A stretch of DNA of 64,000 nt from assembly GCA_033297075.1 (NCBI GenBank), contig MU858185.1, forward strand, positions 1 to 64,000, read 5' to 3'. Both the position numbers and the translations under genes were made by a program. Each line of letters begins with the position of its first letter. Within the stretch, counting starts at the first letter, position 1. The notes below the pieces were generated by a model. The model had not been told where the DNA came from. It searched no databases and saw only the letters and a program-made list of their open reading frames with translations. Shown here piece after piece: positions 45,556 to 57,921 of the stretch. The DNA is from Rhypophila decipiens. Its lineage: Eukaryota; Ascomycota; Sordariomycetes; Sordariales; Naviculisporaceae.

Positions 45556-46668
45556 TTCAATATCGAGTGGTATGGTTATTACCAGCGACAGGTTGATTGA
45601 GGTCTCGATCGTGCATACGTTGGCGACGACATGGAAGTTGGAGGCAGCCATGTGCGGCCCCACTGGCGCCTCATGCAAGATGTTGATGCCTGTTGGTCTC
45701 GGCGGATCCGGGTTTTCAGGTTGACCCCAGAGCATACCCAGAGAGCTCAAGCACAACCAAGAAACCACTATCCTGGTTTGTAGAAAAAATAATAAACACG
45801 GGCTCCTATACTGATGGAATTATTACTGGTTACTTGTAATACCAATACATTCTCTGATCGTACCTCCTGAGGTTCTCCGGACTATGGTACTACGTGTGAA
45901 TGGGGATTGATATTGAGGATGGTTCGTAGACCTTACTTTTACAAAAAAAAAAAAAAAAAAACACAAACTATATTATGAATTCTCTGATTGTACCTTCACC
46001 TACGTCACTACGCCTATCCTATTCTGGCCTATGTCCCCTTAAACGTAGTGTACAAAGCCCCGCTCCGCCTCCTCTGCTCGCCGGTCTGCTTCCTCCGCCT
46101 CTGTGCTGGGACCCACTCTAGACGGCGTGGATTTCCCTTTCTCCTTTTCATCTTTTCCTGTCACCAGGCGTTCTATCGTTTCCGTCCCATATACAGTGCT
46201 GAAATCTCATAGTATGCAAGGGCCGAGACCACAATGCACGACGAATAAATTCCTTTCAAACATGGTTTTGAATGATATGGGTATCAACCCGGGGAGTTTA
46301 ACGGTTTGTGTATTCCAAAATATATGGCCTCGGTGAGCATGCTGGATTCGTGTCCTTTTTCTTGACAAGAACATATTCCATTCGCCGCATTCCTGCTGAT
46401 TGGATTTTAAGTTCACTATGAGCCAGCTCAGCCACGAACACAACCAAGTGTCATGTGGTTGAACGCGGCAAGCGAATAAGGTTTCCGAAAAACCCGATAT
46501 CCTCGGAACAAACTTTCCGCATTCGGCTGTTCTGAACCATTAACGTTAGCGACAGAATTGTTTTTTGACCCTGGGCAGATCTTAGCACCCGGTCTGCACC
46601 CTTTCCCGTTTCAACACAGACTCATAAACATCCGCAAAACCAAGCGAGCGGCTCAAAACGGCGACAGG
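45556..46668. other. Spacer without a recognised gene
   Basis: It holds the HET gene promoter. An uninterrupted run of 19 A residues lies at 45943-45961. Nothing else is supported. Confidence 0.5.
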
Positions 46669-47280
46669 ATGACCTCCTTCAACGAACTTCCGCCCGAGAT
46701 CCGACTGCAAATCTACAGGAACCTGCTGGCAGCGGCGGACGCCTCAAGACCGAATAGTGTACCCTTTGGCTCATTTCGCCCATCATATCGGCAAAGTCAG
46801 CGCAAGCCTGGTACGCAACCTTTACGTCTCTATACACCCCCACAATACACGATAGATCGACGGCGGTGAGGACCTCAGGCTGCGAACCGAGGGCATGATT
46901 GCTGCAACATATACAAGCCTTCGAGACCCGGCACCCTTGGTGCCCAAAGCACTATTGGATTTTGTCCCTAAAGCTCGTCTTCATTTCACCGGCTTGAGAA
47001 CATTACGTCTCTACCTTGGCCGTCTAAGATCGAAAGATGGGACTTATGCAATCCAGTAGGAGTATAATTGTCTTGTCAAATCTGAGATGCTGGCAGGGTG
47101 GCTCCGAGGCTTGTGGGAACAGGATGAGCTTCACCTTTCTGGACTGGCATAGCGCCTGGATTCAACGTGACAGGGGACTCACCCAAGGTTGGCATGTTGA
47201 ATTCCCCGACGGGGGAGACATCAGCATTACTTCTTACCGATTCACCAAGCCTGTTCAAGGGTCAGTGGTGTTATGAGGGG
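46669..47280 (+). pseudogene. Remnant of an F-box-like gene
   Basis: The ATG at 46669 starts FNELPPEIRLQIYRNLL, a clear F-box-like (2EXR-type) N-terminus. The frame stops at 46869. Downstream, in other frames, come plausible continuation segments such as KARLHFTGLRTLRLYLGRL (about 46970-47030) and EMLAGWLRGLWEQDELHLSG (about 47080-47145), separated by stops that no good splice site removes. It is most likely a decayed gene. An unusual intron arrangement cannot be excluded. Confidence 0.45.
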
Positions 47281-48979
47281 GGTCATGTATCAACTCAATG
47301 TTTCCCATATCTCTAATCAAGTGAACTCGGGCTTCACTAGATAGATGTATTCAGATATTACGCGAGTCTCTAGGAAACAGAACATGTTTTTCCCTTTATC
47401 ATTAGCAGTGACCACTCTGTTCTAATTATCTCCCTCTTAGTCGTAAATGTGACAAAACGGTCCGTCAATACTCGAGATGGTATCCTCCAGACGCTTTGGC
47501 GGCCCAATGGTGGTGAAGTTGGGGGTGCTATCCAACGTGGCATTCTCGCTGGGCGGGGCTATCAATCATGGCCAACTGCATCCATAATTACACATATGCC
47601 TTGCAGAGATTACCAACTGCACCAAAGGCTTGACCTGGTGAATGTAAGAACCCTTTCTTCTTGTGTTAAACCGGTTGGCTCTTGTTCTTGATCTCCGGTG
47701 CAGATTGTGGGGGTAGGCCGTTGCAGATGGAGCCGTCGTGTACCTAGCCACACCTCCGACCAGGGGACCGAAAATGGCTGATTCTGGCCTTGACGTCCCC
47801 GCTCGGCCGGCAGACACCGGGGCAGGAACGTCAGACTGCGACGAACTGGATGTCGAGATATGTCCAGGGCAAAAGCAGAGTGGCCATTAGTAGAAGGTCT
47901 TGATCAAAGTCTCACGGATATGATGAGCATGATGCTCCTCAATGGATCAGTCTACTTGGCTGCGAAACTTTAAAAGCATCTAGTTGCCACCTTATAGCAC
48001 GGAGTCTTCCGTGCCGGCCGCGGAAGTTGAAATGGCGTGGCCAGACCGCCCCATGGGCCATGGCTGAATCACCGAGGTATGTTGGCGGTTCTGTGTGACC
48101 TTGTGTAGCCGTCTTTCGTGACCAGAACACCCGAAGAGGAGTTCGATATTTCACATCATGGGGTAGGGGGCGTTGACAAGCTTGCCGACCAATAGTTGTT
48201 ATTGTCCAGATCGTGGAAGATGGCTTTAATAGTAATAAGCTCATATGGGTCTTGACTCTTTAAAATTAACATCGGCAGTAATTTTAGGAGGTATGGTGGT
48301 TTTATAAGGCTGCTCCTATCTGATCCAGAAATATAAAACTAATAAAGAGAAAAGAATAAAAGTAAAAGTAAATGAAAAAGAATAAAGAAAAAAAAAGAAG
48401 ATGAAAAGAAAAACCAAGAGAAAGCAAAGAACTCAAGGCATCCTTACTCGTTATCGACCACTCATTCGGTGAATGATATATCGCCCCGACAACTTTACTC
48501 GTCCAAGCCTTGAGAAAAGCCTCTTAAGGCTTTTTTTGGTGTACTGCCCGGAATTGAACCGACACCCTCCCGGTAGGGAGGATGCTGCAGACCAGAGGGG
48601 CACAGAGGAATTACTTGAGTCGCCGCAGCTGACCGTTGGACTATGCCAACTCATCTCTGCTGTCGTCATCCCCTCTCGGTGAAAGCAATGCACAGAAACC
48701 CCCATTATATACCAAGGAATGTCACCAATTCTAGGGCGGCCCATTCGTTGAATCTATGTTAGGAGGGTACCTAGCCAGCCATGCACTGGCACATGCTTCG
48801 ACAAGATGAATGAAGTTTAATCTTGAGCGGTGGGTGTGCGCTTATAAGCATTGACTCAAACTCCATATATCCAAGTACGCAATAAAATTAGATGTGACCG
48901 GTCCCCCCTCAACAGACCTGAGCCACCATCATGGAACCCAATCCATACCAAGCTCCCCGGGCCATCCCCAACCCATCAA
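47281..48979. other. Spacer with low-complexity sequence and a tRNA-like element
   Basis: No supported gene. An A/G-rich tract occupies about 48340-48425. It lies beside the tRNA-like element at 48541-48660. Confidence 0.45.
48541..48660 (-). ncRNA. tRNA-like element (pseudo-tRNA or tRNA-derived SINE head)
   Basis: On the minus strand a Pol III A-box-like TGGCATAGTCCAACGG (48633-48648) is followed by a B-box-like GGTTCAATTCC (48550-48560). Between them CTCAA resembles a Leu(CAA) anticodon region, and a strong CTCCC/GGGAG hairpin resembles a class II variable arm. The acceptor arms do not pair, so it is not a normal tRNA. A pyrimidine-rich tail lies about 120 nt further on in the same direction. 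Confidence 0.4.
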
Positions 48980-50582
48980 CTACACCTGAATCTTGCCCTC
49001 GGTAAACTTGACAGGCAAATCACTAATACACAGAGTGCTATAATACTTCATAGTCCAGGGTCGATGGGGCCTCGCAATCTGGATATCGAAATTCCGCAGA
49101 ATCTCCACAAAGATCTTGTTCAGCCCAAGCCAAGCAAGGTTCTTCCCAGGGCACATGAACCGCCCATGACCAAAGAGGAAATCAACATGTTTCTCCATAC
49201 AAAGCCTCTCTTCAGGAGCCTTGTTCAGCCACCTCTCTGGTCTGAAAATCTCCACGTCCTCCCCAAAAACCGCCTTATTTCGGACCAGCGCCACATTGTT
49301 GGGATAGATGTCAGTTCCAGCGGGGACTTTATAGCCGCAGATGACATCGCCCCCTGGATTGACTCGCTTGGCAAATCCAGTGCTGGTCCCGGGGAGTATC
49401 CGAAAGGTTTCGTAGAGGACAGCTTGGAGGTAGGGGAGAGCTCTTGCTTCCTGGAGAGTGATGGGACTTGATATCTTGCCCGCTTTGATGCCTTCGGCAA
49501 TCTCGGCCTTGAGTTTGTTATACACGTAGGGAGTCGACCCGAGATAGAGGATAGCCGCCCGGGTGGGAATGGCAGACGTGTCTGCGCCGGCTATGGTTGC
49601 CATTGACACTTCTTGGTCGCAGTCGGCTTGGGCGAGACCTTGCTTCATCCACTCGCCGAGCATATCCTCGACCTTGTCGTCGGGGTGAGCGAAGCGTCGT
49701 GCTACCTCGGACTTTGTGACTCTATGGGATAAGACGGATCAGTACAGGTACCACAGGCATGGAACTAAACAAACAATAGCAAAAAGTTGAAAATACTCAC
49801 TCCATAAACTTCCCAATCCCCGCCTTGTCCGTAGTCTTGGGTCCCAGCAATCTCAAGAACAATCCATTTCCTGTAATCTTTCTTGCCGCCGCCCAGGTGG
49901 TAAGGGTATGCATAAAGGGAACCACCTCATCAGCGACCTGAAAGAAGCCATGCAAATCACTTCTGCTGTCCATGGATCCCCAAGCCTTCCCCATTGTCGC
50001 CAGCGTCGCAAGATCAACACTAAACCACCGAGCCATGGCCGCCCAGTCTACCACTTTATCCAAGCAGTCCTCTTGAATCAAGCTAATCAACTTCTCAAGT
50101 TGTGAATCCATCAGCTTCTCCAAGTTGACCTCCCCGCGACCCTCGTACGCTCGCAAGAGCATCGCTTTGCGCGCATCGTGCTCCGCCGTGTCGAGCATAC
50201 TAGCCATGCCCTCGCCCGCAGAGTCAAAGCGCATGTTGCGGAACCAGTCCGACCGGCCCATACCGTCCCGGAAACTGTTGGTGCGTAGGAGCTCGTCAAG
50301 GTCGCCGAGCAGAAGATCGTTGGGACCGATCCGCAGGAGCGGGCCGTATTCCTCTTGGAGTTTGGGCAGCATCTCGTGGATATTGCCCGAGGCCATCTTT
50401 CGCATGAACCACATGTAGGTGTGTCGGGCGAGAAAAGGGCCTGGGATATGGCGCAGGCGGAGGTATGAACGTATGGAGGAGACGGCCAAGAGGATGCCCA
50501 AGAGAGCGAGAATCGAGGTGAGGGGATTCCCGGCCATGTAGCTCACGGCGGGATGGTCCCGCAGGGTATTGAGGAGGCCCAT
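48980..50582 (-). CDS. Cytochrome P450 monooxygenase, pisatin-demethylase-like
   Basis: Exons 50582-49801 and 49721-48980 give 507 residues, with a 79-nt intron. The start at 50582 (MGLLNTL) puts a membrane anchor before RHIPGPF; an upstream in-frame start at 50630 is less likely. Motifs are IAGADTSA in the I-helix, YETFR (ExxR), RPERW, and FGHGRFMCPGK with heme ligand Cys451. The overall look is of the pisatin demethylase/benzoate-hydroxylase-like group of fungal P450s, not of the two main-cluster P450s. It lies beyond the tRNA and HET gene, so it may belong with the oxidative genes to its right, or stand alone. Confidence 0.88.
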
Positions 50583-53489
50583 GTTGGTGATGGACGTTTG
50601 AAGACGGAGAGTACAGCGCGCGCTTGCCAAATGTCAGTTTGCTGTTTGGTTTCTCCTGGAGTCCCTGGTATATGTGGCAGATGGAGAGGAGGGGCTGGGT
50701 CTAGCAGGTTTCTGGGTCTAGGCCATTTCATATCTCGTCTCAGGAATAGATGCAGGAATCTAGCCAGGGACGGGTGACCGATGTGCTTCCGCGCATACGT
50801 GAAGCGATAAGACAGGCTGTTATCCTACCCAATCTATCTATATTCGTCGAAGGAAGCGGGGTTGCGCTAATAGCAGGGTCGCTCCCACTCTAGTATATCG
50901 TTAACGAGCTGCACGACGTGTGTATTAGTTCTAGCGCTTGAAGCGGCCAATCCAGGCCCTTCTTGGCGGTTCAATATGTCTTTCGCGGTACGCCATAGCC
51001 TTGGCAGTACCAAATAGAAGATACGACACCGGGGGAAGCATGGGGATATGGTTCGCGATAATGGAGAATAGGTTTGCTGGAGGTCTTGGAGTGTTGCTGG
51101 CAGAAGGGGAAGGAATTTAGGTTAAGTGGGAGTCAAGATTTAACGGGCCCGGGATACGCACCTCCTGGAAGGGATTCCGCCCCTGATGGAGGGGAAATTG
51201 GGTGAGTTTGACCTATCTGGTACCTAGGTATGCTTATTGATTTGTCTGATGTACTTTATCCCTCGTCCAATATAATCCATCTCGATGGTAAAAGGAAATG
51301 GAAACCGAAAAGCAAAAAGGAAAAAAAAGGTGAACGAGCCAAAGCAAAGCCCGCTCAACGACAAGTTGGCAACCGAATATCCAAACCAATGGAACACTAC
51401 ATGTAATCACACTCCTCTGATTCCAATTCCATTCAGCCTCATTGAGCCAACTTGAAAGCCGCGAACAACTTCCGTGATTACACTATCTCGTTCGAAATTG
51501 GTGCTATCTTGTTTTCCAGCAGCGAATTTCAATCACACGGCTGGCTGCCGACTTTATCATTTGCATGTCTTGCTTCAGTATCTCCAAGCGAGATTCAAGG
51601 CGAGGGTATATCGTAGAATTTTTACATGTTGATATGCTAGTTGTGTGCAAGTTTTTGAGGCTGGATATCTCTAAGACTTGCCTCTCTTGAGAATATACAC
51701 CTAGCAGCCTCAACTGGAACAAAGATGAATAGATGTCATTAGATGATCTACAGACCGCAATGCGCCATCTTCCTGTGTACAGCATGGGTCACGACATTAT
51801 CGGTCCCAAGTGAACCTCTCAACGGTAAAGTCAACATCGAGCTGGATCGAAGCCGCAAGTTTATGACTATTCCATATAAATAAGGCAAAAAAAAGCAAGC
51901 TCGTGGCATTCTGCACATATTTGATCAGGAACTGATACCGGGAATGACGTCTTGTGTCTCGCATGAAGCAAAATGGCCAAGCTAACCCGTAGAGTAGAGG
52001 GCAACATCGTAAGCAATGGCCCCAAACTCAAAGCACTGCCGGCATCCGAATGAGACTAATTGTCGCCGTGTTATTCGTCCTTCTTTAATGTCGTTGGTTC
52101 CGTCTTTGAACGCCACAAATACCACGGAGATTTTGTCCGTGTGGCACAAGACCACCCTTTCCAAACTGTCGGGTCAGGTACAACAATCCGCTGCCAAATC
52201 GCAACAGCACACTGGAGCCGCATGATACATAGTCCAATCCGTGGCTAGTGGCTATACTTGTCAGACCGGATGCAAAAACAGAGTCACCATCGACAACAGC
52301 CTTGCCTAGATGTATTCTCGCTGTAGTTTGTTCGGCCGGGCGGTTCGTCCGTCATTCGTCCGTCTCGGCATCCGGGCGGACAAAAAGCCCGAGGGACACT
52401 TATTGACAAGGATACGGGCTAAGTGATATCATGTCTTGGCGGTCCAGCTTCAGGGCCAAGATTTCGCAACAATTCCCAAACCGAAGGCAATAAAACAAAA
52501 ACAGGATCTTGATCACTCTGCACTATTCACAGGGGCTATTACCGGACCTGCAGTGTGGACAAATGGCCTGGCTTTGGTGCGATGACAACCAAGCACAAGT
52601 TTATATGGGGCTGATACGGATAACTGGTAATGATTGTACGGACACTGTACGGATACCCATGGATACTCCCGAGTCAACAACGAGTTTCCATTTTAACGGC
52701 GGATCGAACCGAAAAGATTTCCCGTCTTGTTCAAACTCGACATCATGATTGTGTCTTCCCAGCCAGACTTTTGGATCCCAACTGCAATTCGACCTGCATC
52801 GGCTCGGCATTTGGCTTTTTACTCCGTTTGGCTAGAGTACTGCGGAAATGTCACAGTCGCAACCATCATGAGATAATTCCTGGCTGTGATTGGTCGACAG
52901 CCGAACGGTCAAGCGACAGAATGCCATCGCACCCCTCCCTTTTGCATGCGGCAAGATCGAGACGGGGATAGCGGGATGCAAGTCCTCCCCCGCGGGCTAG
53001 CTGCACCGAATTTCCAAAACTGCCTCACATGTTTCCCACAGAGACAATTCCTCTTGATTGATCCCCGAAGGATCTAGCGCCTCTGGTTCAATTGAATCTT
53101 GTTTGGTTCGGCTAGGGCATGGACCACTCGTACCGGAGCCCCGGTCCCCGCCCACCATCTTGAAACAGAATCTCGCAGAAATATTGAGAGATAGGGGCAG
53201 CGCCGAGACCATGGACCTGGGCCCCGGGAGGAGAGTCGCGGCGTTGCTTCTGTCCCAAGCTCGGAGCTGGCCACGGGGTGGTTGGGTCACTTGGGTAACA
53301 CCATCCGCCACAATACAATCCACCATCCCATATCTTTGTCCAGTCGGCGCTCGCTCCGTCTCCTCTGGATATCCCTCATTCTCCTCAGTAACGCTTTGCG
53401 CCATTCACTCACCGACTCGAGTGCAGAAACAACATACAGAGACATCCTCACCTCGTCGCCATTGCTTTGTCTGTTGATCCATAGCGAAA
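50583..53489. other. Long spacer without a recognised gene
   Basis: About 2.9 kb. Many short frames, none with domains or good splice structure. The last part (about 53290-53489) is C/T-rich with a consensus-like context before the monooxygenase start and is probably its 5' leader. Confidence 0.5.
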
Positions 53490-55039
53490 ATGTCGACCAA
53501 GCTCCACGTCTTGATCATTGGAGGCGGCATTGGTGGTCTCACCCTTGCTCAGTCTCTCCGCAAACAGGGTGTCACCTTTGAGGTGTTTGAGCAAGACACT
53601 AGCACGACGTCAAGAGGCTACGGCTTTGCACTTGGTCTTTACGAGTAAGCATCACCTGTCACCTGTACTAGTAGCCTACCTTACCCATGACTGACACAAT
53701 GCAGCCCAGACACACTCTTCGGAGATGCCCTTCCAGACGATCTGCCCAAGCTCAGGGATGCGGCCGGCCACCTCACACCTCTACCTCTGGCTTCTCAGGC
53801 AGTCTTTTACATGGGGCCCAAGAAGTTCATGCTCGAGGACTCTACTGAGACTCCGTGCCTCCGAGTGAACCGTCTGAAGCTCAGGGAGCTACTCGCCACT
53901 GGAATTGACGTGCAGTGGGGTAAAGAAGCAGATCGGATTGAGGAGGACGACGACAAGGTCACCGCCTTCTTCAAGGACGGGACCTCGGCCACAGGCGATG
54001 TTCTTATCGGCACGGATGGCGTTCATAGCAGCGGTACGTTTAAGCACGTCTTTTCCACTTATTCTCAAGACTGTCCACTAATTCTGGTGATAACCAGTTC
54101 GCCCGCATGTCCTGAAAAAGCCAAATTCGGAAGTCCTCGAGCTCTCCCCCAACGTCATTGTGGTAGGCGAGACCAAGCTGCGTGGCAAGGAATTCGAGCA
54201 GCAGCTACAGATGGGACACTCCTGCTACATGACCTTCGGGCCTGGATTTAGCTTATTCGTCGGCTTGAATCGTGTCAGCGAGGACAGCAAGGAAGGTGAC
54301 TACTACTGGCTGATGGCGGGCAACGACGACACTGTTGGCCAGGACGATCACTGGGCCAAGACGGCCACGGCAGAGGAGAGGCTCAAGTGGGCCCTGGCCA
54401 AAGTCCAAGTCTTCCCGCCGCCATTCAGGAAGACGTTGGAGAAGACCAAGGCTGAGGATGTCAAGGGAAATATTGTAAGTTGCTAACTAAGCGGACCAGA
54501 CCGCCTAGCCAAGCGGACGAGCTAATTGTGTTCAACTGTTATAGGTCTGGCATGACGCCCTCATCCCCTCGACACCGGCCGTAAGCCGCGTGGCCATCCT
54601 CGGCGACGCGGCGCATCCCATGCCTCCGGCCCGCGGCGAAGGCGCGATCCATGCGATTCAGGATGCTATCAAGCTGAGCAAGATCATCTCGGCCGCCGAC
54701 AAGACGGACTTTGCCTCCTTCAAGGAGAAGCTGAATGAGTGGCAACAAGAGGTTGTCGCAACCGGGCATGAGTCTATCCTTGCTGGTCGCCGTGTGCTGG
54801 AATTCGCAAAGAAGGCGGCCGCGGCCGCAGCTGCTGCTGCCGCTGGCGGAGGTCCTCCAGGCGGCGCCGGCGGCCCTCCTGGCGGTGTTCCTGGCAGTGC
54901 TGGTGCCGGAGGTCCCCCCGGTGGTGCTGGCGGTCCTCCCGGCGGCGGATTCAGGCCTCCTCCGCCAAAATGCTGGGGCCACTCGACCAAGATGGTGGAT
55001 GAACTACCGCCATTGGGCATCACGATTGCCGAGGATTAG
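53490..55039 (+). CDS. FAD-dependent monooxygenase with Ala/Gly/Pro-rich C-terminal insert
   Basis: Exons 53490-53644, 53705-54033, 54098-54474 and 54545-55039 give 451 residues. The N-terminus has the FAD-binding GGGIGGLTLAQSLRKQG and an acidic strand end (FEQD). IGTDGVHSSVR and GDAAHPMPPARGEG are the conserved DG and GD motifs of flavoprotein monooxygenases of the salicylate-hydroxylase/PaxM type, which use NAD(P)H and O2. Near the C-terminus, after EFAKK, is an alanine run and a stretch of PPGG/AGG units of about 45 residues (nt 54811-54950), which is unusual for the family and probably a flexible linker. Substrate is unknown. It is followed in the same orientation by a GMC oxidoreductase. 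Confidence 0.88.
54811..54950 (+). repeat. Low-complexity Ala and Gly/Pro coding repeat
   Basis: GCN codons, then imperfect GGTCCTCCNGGCGG-like units, encode a poly-Ala run and GGPPGGAGG-type repeats inside the FAD monooxygenase frame. Confidence 0.8.
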
Positions 55040-55742
55040 TTCTTTCAAAGCGGAGTGCAAGGGATGCATCCATTGGTAATCGATCTTGCATGGTTGCATG
55101 TGTTGGAAATACCCTGTCGCAGGTTCTTGAGTTGGTTATTTGTTTTCTTTTACAATTTCTTGAGCTGCTTTTGCGCTTCAGGTTATGCGCACCAATGAGG
55201 AACCAGAGTTCATCACAACCATTGATTGTCTTGTGGGCTTGCGTTTTCCGTAGGCAACTTAATCCCACTTTACTAGTATCCTTCCATTCATACTTTCTCA
55301 AGAGTACTCAATGCTCGCAGTTCTCGCAGCATTTCCTTGAGCACTCGGGCCCGGGACAGCGAGCCGTGACTCGGTCTAGAATGCAATTACTGTTCGGCGT
55401 CTGTCAAGCAGAGTTAGCCGCTGCCCGGCACAAATCCGAGATGATGCTGCTGTGTAACTGATAATCTCGGAATGCCGATCGATATACTTCAGGCTGAACT
55501 ATAGCAGAGCAATAACGCAGACGTGAGGGTCTACCCACTCAGGCTTAATAAGTCACGACATGGCCCGGAATACGGTATCACCTTCCCCTCGCTGCAGGAT
55601 ATCAGCCGTCATCTGCGGAGAAGGAGATGGCAGACGCGCAACATGTGTGATATAAAGCGGCAGAGCCAAGCAAATTGCAAAATTTCATCAAGAGGCGAGC
55701 CCTTCAAGATTGTTCCTCAGACGGATCACCAGAACCAGAAAT
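55040..55742. other. Spacer between the FAD monooxygenase and the GMC oxidoreductase
   Basis: A 703-bp intergenic stretch. It should contain the monooxygenase 3' end and the GMC promoter. Nothing specific was recognised. Confidence 0.5.
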
Positions 55743-57921
55743 ATGAAGTCCTCTCCGGGATTCGGTTCGCCGCTGAACTTTGTCACCTCTCTTCTTTTCC
55801 TGTCCAATGTAGAGGCCCTCGGGATCCATCGTGACCTCAGTTCCCTCAAGTCTTCCTATGACTACATCATTGCTGGCGGGGGGCTCTCGGGCCTGGTCGT
55901 CGCCAATCGGCTGTCTGAAGATGCCAAGGGTACGTACATGGTTCAAGTAGTTCTCCTTATCACCCAAGACAAAAGGCGTTAGACTGACTCTTCACTCTGT
56001 ACTAGTCTCTGTCCTGGTTGTCGAGTTTGGCGACTTTGACGACTCTTGGAATACTGCCATGCCGTACTACGCCAACCAGCGGCAGTCGCCATCGCTCATG
56101 TTTGTGGCAGAATCGCTCTCCCAGCCCAATCTCAACGATAGGACGTTCGATGTCGTGTCTGGGGCCACCGTCGGTGGCGGGTCCACGGTAAATGGCATGG
56201 CGGTTGTCAGGGGCGAGGCGGCGGATTACGATCTCTGGAAGGATCTCGGCAATGATGGATGGGGCTGGGATGGGTTACTGCCGTACTTTAAGAAGGTGAG
56301 TTCTTGGGTGCTTCAGAATAGCTATTGTCTGATCAAACGCTGATTGTACATGGCGACCCAGTCAAGCACGCTCAACTCTCCGAGTGACGCCAAGGTGAAA
56401 CAATACGGCTACTCGATGAGTCCGGATGGCTTCGGCAACGGACCGTTCCAGGCATCATGGCCAGCTTTCCAGTGGCCCGACACAGCCAAAATCACGGCCG
56501 CTTGGCTCAACGACCAGGGCATCAAACTCCGGTCTGAAGGCGGACTAAGCGGCAAGAACACGGGCGTCGTCTGGAAGCCGCTGGGTGCGGACGGCAAGAA
56601 CTTTACGCGCCTGTCCTCTCGAAAGGCATATTACGATCCAGCCAGCAAGCGGGAGAACCTAGACATCCTGGTCAAGACGTTTGTTTCCAAGATCAACTTT
56701 AACGACCAAAAGGTGGCCACTGGTGTGCAGGTCATGGGAACTGATGACTCCTCGCTGGCTGGAAATCTGACCGCAAGCAAGGAGGTCATTCTTGCTGCCG
56801 GTGCCATCCACACTCCTCAGATCCTGCAGCTCAGCGGAGTCGGTCCTGGAGTGCTGCTCACAGATCTCAATATACCTCTTGTCTACGACCTTCCGGGTGT
56901 TGGCTCCAACCTGCAAGACAGATCAACAATCCGAAAGTGGAAGTTTCAGTGTAAGTGTTCTCACGCCCCATTTACTTCCTTATCACCCAACTAACCACAA
57001 AAAGTCAACAACTCCAACCCCCTAAACCCAACATCCCTCCAGTTATCCGACACCTCCTCGCCCACATTCAGCACCTATCTATCCGAATACCTCTCCAACC
57101 GAACCGGCCCCCTGACAATCGCCCACGGGAATAACGTCGCCACTCTCGCCCTACGCGACCTCACCCTCTCGGCAGACGAAACAGACGCCTTCATACGAGA
57201 CATCTACACCGTAAACGCACCCGACTTTGCACCCCCCTTTTACTTCACCACAAACGACTATGACTCTGCACCACCAGGACGAACCGCCCTCCCTCTAATC
57301 GACGGCATACGAACCCAGACTTTCCTCATCTCGCGTCTTATTTCAACCTCTGCATCAACCCTGACCTCGCCTACAAACCCGGGACCAGGTCTATTCGAAA
57401 TATCCTACGGCAGCGGGGAAGCTCGGATGGGCTTGACAAACCTCAAATCTTTATCTCGCGGAATAGTCCAGATAAATACTACCTCTCCGCATCCGAGGAC
57501 AAATCATCCCCTTGTAGATTACAACGCCTTCACCCACCCAATGGACATTGAACTTGCACTTTTAGGATTTAAACTTGCCCGCCGGTTTTTACTCAATCCA
57601 AATGGCACGCTTGCAAAGACGATCCAGCCTGTTGAAACATTCCCAGGTGGTGGACTGGATGTTTCAGATGAAGAGTTAAGACGTTTGTTGAAAGAGGAGA
57701 TGCTTGATCCTACGAGTGGGAATACATGTGGGACTGCGGCCATGATGACCGAGGCACTTGGGGGGGTTGTTGATTCGCAATTGAGGGTCTATGGAGTCAA
57801 GGGGGTGAGGGTTGTCGATGCGAGTGTGTTTCCTGTTGGGCCGGCGGGGCATTTGCAGAGCACGGTTTATGCTGTTGCCGAGAAGGCTGCCGATTTGATC
57901 AAGGGGGTGAAGACTGCTTAG
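55743..57921 (+). CDS. GMC-family FAD oxidoreductase, probably secreted or lumenal
   Basis: Exons 55743-55929, 56006-56295, 56362-56950 and 57005-57921 give 660 residues. The N-terminus looks like a signal peptide (hydrophobic [15 protein letters not shown]). [17 protein letters not shown] is the FAD dinucleotide fold, [13 protein letters not shown] is the first GMC signature and [16 protein letters not shown] the second. The C-terminal [12 protein letters not shown] carries the catalytic His. Before it the sequence reads NTCGTAAMM, with no His at the start of the usual HxxGT segment. The family oxidises alcohols (aryl-alcohol, glucose, choline) with O2. Some members act late in pathways, such as patulin synthase. 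It could act on a pathway alcohol or be an unrelated secreted oxidase. Confidence 0.88.
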
